Shown here: piece by piece, positions 49,700 to 56,259 of the stretch
Numbering within the stretch: position 1 is the stretch's first letter
Layout of the letters: every line of letters starts with the position of its first letter
Assembly (NCBI GenBank): GCA_016795425.1
Contig: JAEUHG010000158.1
Span: forward strand, 1-56,259
DNA length: 56,259 bases
DNA from: Verrucomicrobiales bacterium
GTDB lineage: Bacteria; Verrucomicrobiota; Verrucomicrobiia; Limisphaerales; CAIMTB01
Direction of reading: 5' to 3'
Position numbers and translations under genes: made by a program
The notes under the pieces: generated by a model
Databases searched by the model: none
What the model was told of the DNA's origin: nothing
What the model saw: the letters and a program-made list of their open reading frames with translations, nothing else

Positions 49700-51775
49700 T
49701 TATTGCTTCAACCGGTAGAATCCTCCGGAAGGTCCAGGAGTGACCACGTGCGGATTGGCAGCACCCGAGATTTCCGTCCACGGACCGGAAGCGCTGGTGG
49801 CAGTCTCCAGCTTCGCCGTCTGGCCCTGCGGCCAGCTGACTTGGACCTTGTCCGCGGAACGCGCAATGGCCAGCGGGCCCACGGCGGTGTTGGCCGAACC
49901 GGCAGTGACCCGGATGTTGTCGACGGCGAGAATCTCGGTCCACCAGGTCGAGGCCACCCGGATTTCCACCACGAGGTCGGTGGCGCCCGCCGGGACATCA
50001 TAGGTGAAGTCCGCAAACTCCTTGGTCAGGCGCCGGGTATAGCCCTGCTTCTCGTCGGCGAGCCAGGGTTGAACGGCGTTCTGCACGCCCCGGAAATGGG
50101 CCAGGGTTACCGGACTACTGTTGGCTCCGTTCGGGTAGACGATGACATCGATGAAATCGCTGTCCTCGAAATCCACCACCGTCGCGGCGAGCGCCAGGGT
50201 GAGATGCACATTGGTTTTGCCCGCAACACTGACCGGATTCAAGCGGACCGACCGGTAGGTCTGGCCGTCCGGATAGGCCCATTTGTTGATCCCGGCGCCG
50301 CCGAGGAATCCGGAACCCTCGAAGTTGGTGAAGCGTCCGCCGTCGTAAAAGCCGCCGGGGGGATTATCCGCGGGCCCGTTGATGGCAATGATCAGCGGCT
50401 CCTGCTGCTCAACGTTGGGGCCGGTGGCGCGATACGCGGTCACGGCAGCCGAACCGGTCAACTTGACGGGTGACGTGCCGTCCGACGCGCCCAGCACTTC
50501 CCAGTACCCTGAGTCCAGATTGTCATCGGGAACGTCGCCCGCCGCGTTGGCGACCGAAACCTCCAAGCTTCCGCCGCCGCTCGAGTTGTAGGAGACCACC
50601 CGAAGATCATAGGTCCCGGCGGCGCTAAACTGGACATTGGCATAGGTGATCTGGTGCGCATGCGGCCCGGCGTCCTCGATGACGTTGTCCGCGGGGGTGA
50701 ACCCGTTCTTGTCCCGATCGATTTGCAGGCGGGCGCCGTCGTCGGAGCCGACCGCGAAGCGATAGGTCCCGGCTGCGCCGACGGTGATCTTGCCCGTCAC
50801 GACCAATCCCCAGTTTCCGGCGTAGCCACCTGGCAGGGCGTTGTCGATGAACCACTGGCCGGCGCTGCCGTCGTTGAAGTCGATTTGGTCCACCGTGCCG
50901 GCGGTCTGTTCGTGGGTTTTGGTTCCCGCCACCATGGCATCGACGTCACCGAGATTGTTGACCGCGGGCGGTACGATACGGGTCACGGTGGCGATGGTCT
51001 TGGCGCTGGGCGGCAGGAAGTTGCCCTTGAGCTCAAACGCCTGCTGGGTTGCCACGAAGCCCGTGAAGGAACCGGACTTTCCGCCGGCGGCGGGATGCGA
51101 GGCGTCGGTTATGGTGATTTGGCCGGGATCAAACGTGGCGGCCGTGCCGATGCTGCCGACCAACATGTCGTCGTAGTCCGGGGCGTTCATCACCAGGACA
51201 GGCTTCGGAACCAATACAAAGCGGCTGGCGTTGTTGGCGGCGGGTCCATGGATGAAGAGATCACCCGGAACATCCGCTTCATTCGGATTCGCCGAGGTGT
51301 CGTCGTCGGTCACGGTATGACCAGCGGCGGCCAGGCGATCGGCCAAACCCTGGATCGATGCCGCATTGGGATTCACCACGATCTGGGCGTTCTTCTTGCC
51401 GGCGAGCAACCAATCGATGGTCGAATCAAACAGCTTCATCAGATCTTCGTTCGCTGCCGCTCCGTCCACGCCACGCCAGGTGAAGATCGCGCGGCGCGCG
51501 GGAATCTCCGGATTGCCGGCGTAGGAGACCTTGAAACTGTGCTCCCAGTAGATCGGCCCCTTTTGGTCGAAGTTGCTCAGCTCGGTGCGAATGCGTTCCG
51601 GCTCGAATAAGTCTCGACCCGTCATCGTGTAACGTTTCGGATTCGACGCCTCGCCATCGTCGTTGAATCCCTCCCGCAAGAGGACTTCCTGCGAAAAGGC
51701 AGTGGCGGTGATGACAAGTCCGGCCGCGCAGGCGGCCCTGGGCATAAGGATTGCGAAGGATGGACGCGAGTTCAT
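49700..51775 (-). CDS. Secreted PA14-domain protein
   Basis: A 691-residue exported protein. The start is ATG 51775 (MNSRPSFAILMPRAACAAGL) with a signal peptide ending near T-A-F-S-Q. The N-terminal third includes a DUF-like segment with KNAQIVVNPNAASIQGLADR. The centre is a PA14-like beta-sandwich, with GTYRFAVGSDDGARLQIDRD and AAGTYDLRVVSYNSSGGGSL, used for carbohydrate binding. The last 60 residues include KLETATSASGPWTEI...GGFYRLKQ, resembling the tails of the sulfatase and beta-helix proteins in this window. Role: probably binding or displaying on the cell surface; no enzyme motif is seen. Confidence 0.8.
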   Translation of the reverse strand: MNSRPSFAILMPRAACAAGLVITATAFSQEVLLREGFNDDGEASNPKRYTMTGRDLFEPERIRTELSNFDQKGPIYWEHSFKVSYAGNPEIPARRAIFTWRGVDGAAANEDLMKLFDSTIDWLLAGKKNAQIVVNPNAASIQGLADRLAAAGHTVTDDDTSANPNEADVPGDLFIHGPAANNASRFVLVPKPVLVMNAPDYDDMLVGSIGTAATFDPGQITITDASHPAAGGKSGSFTGFVATQQAFELKGNFLPPSAKTIATVTRIVPPAVNNLGDVDAMVAGTKTHEQTAGTVDQIDFNDGSAGQWFIDNALPGGYAGNWGLVVTGKITVGAAGTYRFAVGSDDGARLQIDRDKNGFTPADNVIEDAGPHAHQITYANVQFSAAGTYDLRVVSYNSSGGGSLEVSVANAAGDVPDDNLDSGYWEVLGASDGTSPVKLTGSAAVTAYRATGPNVEQQEPLIIAINGPADNPPGGFYDGGRFTNFEGSGFLGGAGINKWAYPDGQTYRSVRLNPVSVAGKTNVHLTLALAATVVDFEDSDFIDVIVYPNGANSSPVTLAHFRGVQNAVQPWLADEKQGYTRRLTKEFADFTYDVPAGATDLVVEIRVASTWWTEILAVDNIRVTAGSANTAVGPLAIARSADKVQVSWPQGQTAKLETATSASGPWTEISGAANPHVVTPGPSGGFYRLKQ

Positions 51776-51927
51776 GCGGGTGACCTTTGGAGTTGTCCCA
51801 TCCATTCCGCCGTCTTCCTTCAACGGCACAGGACAGCCAGGAGCGGCTGCCGGTGGAACTTGCTGGGAACCCGGACTTTATCCGCGTCCAGCCCGCGCCT
51901 GGTCAAATCAAAAACTAAACCAATCCA

Positions 51928-52839
51928 TTATGGCACCTGCTGACCGGTTCCGAGTTTTCGGAACATCAACCACTGATGGAGGGGTTCGCGCGTGAAACCC
52001 AGTGGCTCAAAAACATGCTCGCCATAGGCCTCGGGAAAAATGGCCGGTGCCGACCAACGGTGTTCCGGGAACTCGGCCATGACGCGGAGGGCCGCGCTCT
52101 TCAGTAGCGACCACGGCGAGGCGGCCGCCGGCGGCGGCAAGAGCGCACACCAACGCATGCTTCCGGGTTCGGTCTCATTCACCACCGCGAGCGTATCCGC
52201 GATGCGATAGGCCTTGGCCGAGGCGGGCAGCCGGGGCACGGCCATGCCGGAAACCTGAAAGGGGAGTCGGGGAAAGGTGAATGCGTATCCTGCGTGGCGT
52301 GGGTCTGATGTCTGCCACGCCGACGCTTCACCGAGCGGCACCCGTATCATGGAATCCGCACCGTGCCCACTCGGCGCCAACGCCGGCGCGGCGACCAAGT
52401 CCCGCCGCCAGCCCAGGAGCCGCACGTGCCTTAGGAAGCCTCGACTGAGGTAAAGCTGCAGCGCAGGCGGATTCTGTTCAAAAACCTCGAGTGTCATGCC
52501 GTGGTCCCCGCGTGCTTCCGCTTCCTCCAGGAGCGCATCCAAGAGCGCCCCAGCGGCACCGCGCCCACGTGCCGCCGGGACCACTCCCATGGCTGCCAAT
52601 CGACACATCTGGTTGGAGCGATGGATCAACCCAAAGCCGGCCGGGGCACCCTTCGCGGCCACCAGCCGACTCCACGCCAAATCAATGCCTTGTCCGGCGA
52701 GAAGCCGCTGAAATGCCGGACCATCCATCGGCGGGAATCGAACCAGGTAGTCGGCGAACGCGCGGTTGAACAGCGCCGCGAATGCGTTGAGGTCCAGGGA
52801 ATCCGTGTGAACCACGGTCCACTCGGTTGAGGCATTCAT
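51928..52839 (-). CDS. GNAT-family N-acetyltransferase
   Basis: A 303-residue protein. The first half is GNAT-like: AAMGVVPAARGRGAAGALLDALLEEAEARG carries the acetyl-CoA loop R-G-x-G-A, and MTLEVFEQNPPALQLYLSRGF is the family beta5-alpha4 pattern. The second half (about residues 160-303) is a less certain, perhaps degenerate second GNAT copy containing FTFPRLPFQVSGMAVPR and EPLGFTREPLHQWLM. The start ATG 52839 overlaps the stop of the upstream HAD gene (ATGA), so they are translationally coupled. The acceptor is unknown. Confidence 0.8.
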   Translation of the reverse strand: MNASTEWTVVHTDSLDLNAFAALFNRAFADYLVRFPPMDGPAFQRLLAGQGIDLAWSRLVAAKGAPAGFGLIHRSNQMCRLAAMGVVPAARGRGAAGALLDALLEEAEARGDHGMTLEVFEQNPPALQLYLSRGFLRHVRLLGWRRDLVAAPALAPSGHGADSMIRVPLGEASAWQTSDPRHAGYAFTFPRLPFQVSGMAVPRLPASAKAYRIADTLAVVNETEPGSMRWCALLPPPAAASPWSLLKSAALRVMAEFPEHRWSAPAIFPEAYGEHVFEPLGFTREPLHQWLMFRKLGTGQQVP

Positions 52840-53576
52840 GGAAGCATGGAGAGCGGAGGCGATTCTGGAGCGAGGCGTCGAGCAAGTTCAGCCATGTCTG
52901 GCACGTCGGCGGCGGGCACAACCGGGATTCGCCGCGATGCGGAGAACTCCTGTCGGTCGTGCGAACGGCGAACCCACACGCTGATCAGGCCCAACGCATT
53001 GGCCGGTGCGATGTCGTGAAAGAGGCTCTCCGCGGCGTGAAGGTGGCGGGCCGGAGGCAGTCCCGTGCGCCTTAGTAGTTCGATGAAATGACCGGGATCG
53101 GGCTTGTAGGAACCCACCGCCGACGCGGTGACGATGAATTCGAATTCGACCTGTAAACGGCGGGCCGTCGCGGCGAATAAGTCGTCATCAATATTGGAAA
53201 GCACGCCCAGTCGAAACCGTGTCGCCAGTCGTCGCAAGGCCGGCACGGTGTCAGGAAACGGCCGCCACTCCGGCAAGGAATCCGCCAACGCGTCGCGCTC
53301 GCTTTGACTCGGATGAAATCCGAGGCGCGAACCGAAGGCGACCACTGTCTCGCGCAGAATGGTTCGATAGGACCGGAATGGGCCCCGTTGAAGTTCTGGT
53401 TCAATCTCGGAATAGAGCCGCAACAGATGTGCATCCGTCGCGGCCGCCCCATGCCGCGTCAGGATCGGTCGGAGGGCACCGAGGATTCCTGACTCCCAAT
53501 CAATGAGCGTGCCGTAACAGTCAAACGAGACGACCTCGAAACGGGAATCGCCGGTGAATAGCTCTGGGGATTGCAT
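52836..53576 (-). CDS. HAD-superfamily hydrolase, haloacid-dehalogenase type
   Basis: A 246-residue hydrolase. Motif I FDCYGTLIDWESGILG is the hallmark of type II haloacid dehalogenase-like proteins; motif II is GVLSNIDDDLF, motif III GSYKPDPGHF and motif IV is replaced by HAAESLFHDIAPANALG, with Asp at the expected place. The start is ATG 53576; the upstream in-frame extension overlaps the divergent acetyltransferase region. A true 2-haloacid dehalogenase is less likely than a phosphatase. Coupled to the GNAT gene. Confidence 0.85.
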   Translation of the reverse strand: MQSPELFTGDSRFEVVSFDCYGTLIDWESGILGALRPILTRHGAAATDAHLLRLYSEIEPELQRGPFRSYRTILRETVVAFGSRLGFHPSQSERDALADSLPEWRPFPDTVPALRRLATRFRLGVLSNIDDDLFAATARRLQVEFEFIVTASAVGSYKPDPGHFIELLRRTGLPPARHLHAAESLFHDIAPANALGLISVWVRRSHDRQEFSASRRIPVVPAADVPDMAELARRLAPESPPLSMLP

Positions 53577-53781
53577 GCGATCTCGTGCAGACCGTTGTGT
53601 TCGAATAATCGAATCGTCGGAGAAATGCGACCTTGGTCGTATTGCGGCAAGTGCGGCGGCGCGTTTGACTATGGTCGTGAGCCCCGTGATGACCAACGGG
53701 GGGTGCCGCGCAGAAGTATCGTGGCACCACGGCTCCTCCCCGGCATCCGGGGAAGGGCATCGGCTCGCACTCGAAAACGCT

Positions 53782-54636
53782 GTGAGTACCACCCGCCCCG
53801 GCCGCGTCGATCTGGCGCTGTACGCAGATCGCATCGGCTTTCGCGGCGATCTCCAACCCAACGCATCGACCTTGCGGGCCTTGCACCTCGCGCACGTGTC
53901 GAAGATTCCCTACGAGAACGTGGACGTTCTCCTGGGAACACCCATATCCCTCAATATCGGCCGGTTGATGGACAAACTCGTGGTCGCGCGTCGGGGGGGG
54001 TACTGTTTTGAACACAACACCCTGTTTGCCGCGGTGCTCGAATGCATCGGATTCCGGGTGTCCCGACTGACCGCCCGGATTCGATCGTACTCGACCCTCA
54101 TGGTTCCACGCACCCACATGGCGTTGCTGGTGGACGCGGAAGGCGTCAAGTGGCTCGCCGATGTGGGGTACTTCGGCTGCGGACTGCTCGAGCCCATCAA
54201 CCTCTCGCTGGACCGCGAAATGCGCCAAGGGTTCCGCAAACTGGTGCTGCGACGCGATGGCATGGAATGGGTTCTGATTTGCCAGGGCGTCGAACAATAT
54301 TCCTTCACCCTTGAACCGCACCTGCCTGTCGATTTCGAGCCGTTGAACTACTATTGCTCCACGCATCCGGAGATACCGTGGACCAAGGAGCTTCGTGTGC
54401 AACTCTCCCTGCCCACGGAACGACGAACGCTGGTGCACCGTCTTCTCACGGTCTATTCGGAGCACGGACCGGAGTCGGTGGAACTGGCTGACGAACCCGC
54501 ATTCCGATCCGCGCTTAACGAACGGTTCGGACTCGACCTGCCGATGGCGTGGGATGCGGTCCTCAGGACCTCGAATGGAGGTCGTGCGACTCCCTGCGAT
54601 GTGTCCCCGCCCGCCGCCGAAAACCGGACGGGTTGA
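53782..54636 (+). CDS. nat: Arylamine N-acetyltransferase
   Basis: Transfers acetyl from acetyl-CoA to aryl amines or hydrazines. The catalytic triad is present: Cys 75 in RRGGYCFEHNT, His 112 in RTHMALLV and Asp 127 in WLADVGYFG, with P-x-x-N-x-D region KIPYENVDVLLG upstream. Counting from GTG 53782 gives 284 residues, the normal length; two ATGs at 53671 and 53689 would add 31-37 residues without similarity. No Shine-Dalgarno supports any start. The natural substrate is unknown. Confidence 0.85.
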   Translation: MSTTRPGRVDLALYADRIGFRGDLQPNASTLRALHLAHVSKIPYENVDVLLGTPISLNIGRLMDKLVVARRGGYCFEHNTLFAAVLECIGFRVSRLTARIRSYSTLMVPRTHMALLVDAEGVKWLADVGYFGCGLLEPINLSLDREMRQGFRKLVLRRDGMEWVLICQGVEQYSFTLEPHLPVDFEPLNYYCSTHPEIPWTKELRVQLSLPTERRTLVHRLLTVYSEHGPESVELADEPAFRSALNERFGLDLPMAWDAVLRTSNGGRATPCDVSPPAAENRTG

Positions 54637-54771
54637 GCCAATCCGTCCAGGGTGGCGATTGGGCCTTGGACGTCGCATTGGGCGCATCGGCGGGGAGTTC
54701 TGTGACTGGACAGGCAACTTCTATTCGGCGTTCCCGAGATTCGGCATTGGGTTGGAGTCGGTCTTTGGGGC

Positions 54772-55215
54772 ATGCTAGGGATGCTCATGGAGACGCGCTT
54801 TCTATCCGACCAGGTGGTGCGCTGGCGTTTGCCTGCTTATGCCGGACCACCACCGACGGACTCGCCGGTGGCGAAACGTCTCTTGTTGCCTCAGGGCGAA
54901 TTGGCACAGATCCACAGCGGGCAGGACCCGATCCGTTACCTTGCCGCGATCGAACTGCACGAGGGCGGCATTCGCGGGAACCACTATCACCTGGCGAAGT
55001 GCGAGACGATCTACCTGATAACCGGTGCGCTGACGGTGGTGGCGGAGCGACGTGAGACACGGGAACGGGTGGCGATCGAAATGTGCGCCGGCGACCGGAT
55101 CTATATTTCACCGGGCATCGCCCACGCCCTCCGGATCACCGCGTCGGGGTGGGCAGTCGAGTACGCACCGGATCCTTTGGATGTGGCCGACATCCATCGG
55201 TACCCGCTGGTCTAG
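54772..55215 (+). CDS. Cupin-domain protein
   Basis: A 147-residue single-domain cupin. The first motif is G-x-x-G-N-H-Y-H-L-x-K-x-E-x-x-Y-L-I-x-G (IRGNHYHLAKCETIYLITGA), carrying two His and the Glu of the metal site; the second is the shorter CAGDRIYISPGIAHAL with the last His. Such proteins include sugar-nucleotide epimerase-like and dioxygenase types, but the metal and substrate are unknown. The start may be ATG 54772, or ATG 54781 or 54787. Confidence 0.78.
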   Translation: MLGMLMETRFLSDQVVRWRLPAYAGPPPTDSPVAKRLLLPQGELAQIHSGQDPIRYLAAIELHEGGIRGNHYHLAKCETIYLITGALTVVAERRETRERVAIEMCAGDRIYISPGIAHALRITASGWAVEYAPDPLDVADIHRYPLV

Positions 55216-55647
55216 CGAGCAGGAATTCGCTCCGGGAAACGACGCGCCGGACGCCTGGCGCACTCTGCCGCCATGGAAGGATTCTGTCCCGACCCGTGAG
55301 CGTTCGCCGGTCGAATCCGGAAGATGGAGGTGCGGGGCCAAATGCCTGAGGGGGTGGAGCGGCGCGCCCGGAGTCGAGGTTCGGCGATGGGCGTCTATCC
55401 GAATGGGATTGGGGATGGGAATGGGGATGGGAATGGGAATGGGATGGGGCGTTCTCTGGGTGTCCTCGACATCCAACCCATCGAGCGTATTTCGGTCCCG
55501 ATCCTGATGGCGACCCGACTTCGGGGGGTGAAAGTCCTGCAGCAATTCGAATCGCCTCGGCCCTTGGGGCATTTTTCCCTGTTGAATTGAAGCCATGGAC
55601 CCTCGTACGGTTCCGGTCCCGCGGCGTCCGCCGCGGATCGATTGGGT
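55216..55647. other. Gene-poor region before tRNA-Pro, with short GC repeats
   Basis: 432 bp with no convincing gene. The open frames crossing it on both strands have biased composition because of the simple repeat at 55405-55449 (a run of Met-Gly or Pro-Ile codons). The region should hold the promoter of the tRNA gene; none was located with confidence. Confidence 0.5.
55405..55449 (+). repeat. G-run simple repeat (potential G-quadruplex)
   Basis: Eight consecutive runs of three or four G separated by AT, ATT or AAT: a 45-base stretch that satisfies the G3+N1-7 quadruplex pattern twice over. The repeat unit GGGAAT or GGGGAT is likely unstable in length. Confidence 0.75.
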
Positions 55648-55724
55648 CGGGACGTAGCGTAGCTTGGTAGCGCGCTTCCTTGGGGTGGAAGAGGTCGTGA
55701 GTTCAAATCTCACCGTCCCGACCA
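55648..55724 (+). tRNA. tRNA-Pro (anticodon GGG)
   Basis: 77 bases, with every arm pairing: acceptor CGGGACG/CGTCCCG, D-stem GCGT/GCGC, anticodon stem CTTCC/GGAAG with loop TTGGGGT (anticodon GGG), T-arm GTGAG/CTCAC with TTCAAAT loop, and encoded 3' ACCA. It reads codon CCC. A genomic CCA end is included. Confidence 0.97.
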
Positions 55725-56259
55725 TTTGATCTTCAACGACTTACAGAAGTTTTCCTCCCTCAAAAATCGTGGTGCCAAATCGCTTGGTGCCGGTATGGTG
55801 CCGGCATTTTGCTCGATTCGGGTCGCTCCGAGTGAGGTTTTAGAAGGCTTCAGTGGGCGTCGATAAGTCGATTCCCGCATCCGTTTCACCCGGCATTTCG
55901 AGAGTCGCATTCCGAGGATTTGGAAGTGGTGGACGGCTTCGTCGCCGATTCGAACTCCTCGTCATTTGGACCGCGGGGTGTCCCAGCACGCCGCACTTTG
56001 TCTCGCTTGCCGATTCCATCGCCGCGAAGTGAGGACTCTTGGCCGTCCGGGAACGCCATACGCGACGTCGCGGATCGATTGCTGGGGGTTCTGCAATTCG
56101 TCGCTTCCAGCCTAGCGGCAGATTCCACAAACGAATCCATAGGCGCCCACTCCTGGCGACATTCGAAGCGTCAAGGAGGACCGCAGCGCAGCGAGGAGGT
56201 CCTTGAGCCATGGCGCACGCAGCGAAAGGCGCAGGTACCCTGCAGCGGGATTCGCCCCA
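55725..56259. other. Unassigned region downstream of tRNA-Pro with repeated TGGTGCC
   Basis: 535 bp to the window edge with no gene I can support. It starts with an AT-richer stretch right after the tRNA end, then three copies of TGGTGCC (55770, 55785, 55796). An imperfect hairpin lies at 56171-56206. The location just 3' of a tRNA is typical for site-specific integration, but no integrase is visible. Confidence 0.35.
56171..56206. repeat. Imperfect palindrome near the right edge
   Basis: TCAAGG...ACC pairs with GGTCCTTGA around a GC-rich core (CGCAGCGCAGCG), with a three-base bulge. It may be a REP-like element; it is not the same sequence as the hairpin pair before copA. Confidence 0.35.

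Noticed and set aside
55108..55725. Minus-strand ORF starting MVGTVRFELTTSSTPRKRAT over tRNA-Pro
   Set aside because: This is the well-known artefact of translating the antisense of a tRNA-Pro gene; the rest comes from the simple repeat.
55840..56211. Minus-strand ORFs near the right edge
   Set aside because: No family signature, no ribosome binding site and Arg/Ser-rich composition typical of a shadow frame.

Overview
The window is 56 kb of GC-rich chromosomal DNA from a free-living Gram-negative heterotroph, most likely a Verrucomicrobiota member of the Pedosphaera/Limisphaerales type. Support for this assignment: a prepilin-leader protein of the PulG-like kind that is expanded in this phylum, large secreted proteins (sulfatase, beta-helix, PA14) ending in a similar FYR[V/L] tail, a two-component propeller sensor, cytoplasmic Ser/Thr kinases, and a tiny Arg/Lys-rich protein of a kind I associate with this phylum from memory. 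No 16S rRNA is present, so the assignment is inference. Gene density is high, with about 45 real protein genes and one tRNA. I see no complete mobile element, phage, CRISPR array or defence cluster.

Layout. 1-2707 (minus): secreted/membrane operon of a small exported protein, an M23 peptidase and an acyltransferase that runs off the left edge. 2756-9343 (plus): small basic protein, 2-keto-3-deoxy-galactonate kinase and aldolase, then a giant hybrid sensor kinase. 9432-15030 (plus): purple-acid-type phosphatase, TPR protein, a REP-like hairpin pair, and a CopA copper ATPase that seems to carry an in-frame insert. 15039-16028 (minus): exported regulatory-like domain protein. 16121-19810 (plus): tightly coupled operon of Ser/Thr kinase, N-carbamoylputrescine amidase, RmlD-like reductase and glutamyl-Q tRNA(Asp) synthetase. 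19824-24427 (minus): sulfatase, Gly-rich beta-helix protein, SUI1-type initiation factor. 24722-26888 (plus): membrane TPR protein, rhodanese, DUF2239 protein. 26906-31190 (minus): prepilin-like protein, PAS protein, polyphosphate kinase, NadD. 31509-36712 (plus): seven-haem cytochrome c, b561-like membrane partner, CstA. 36783-36965 (minus): small lipoprotein with its own promoter. 37236-40071 (plus): outer-membrane barrel and chemoreceptor. 40099-46657 (minus): KpsF, HAD hydrolase, sdhCAB, acylphosphatase, phosphoesterase. 46826-49606 (plus): E2 and E3 of a 2-oxoacid dehydrogenase, ended by a strong terminator. 49700-53576 (minus): PA14 protein, GNAT, HAD hydrolase. 53782-56259 (plus): arylamine N-acetyltransferase, cupin, G-run repeat, tRNA-Pro(GGG), then a gene-poor tail.

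How the genes work together. The central-metabolism set (succinate dehydrogenase, E2/E3, NadD, polyphosphate kinase, CstA, multihaem cytochrome) fits an aerobic or microaerophilic respirer that scavenges peptides and polysaccharides. The sulfatase, the KDGal kinase/aldolase pair and the propeller sensor fit sugar or sulfated-glycan use. KpsF points to an LPS or capsule containing Kdo.

Nothing here is a clear new multi-gene system. The most interesting items are the shared C-terminal tail on three secreted proteins, the candidate insertion inside CopA with a REP-like hairpin pair just upstream, the seven-haem cytochrome/b561 module, the promoter-equipped micro-lipoprotein, the orphan PAS plus Cys-motif protein, and the 13-bp direct repeat before the E2 gene. 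All functions are inferred from sequence motifs; no searches were run.
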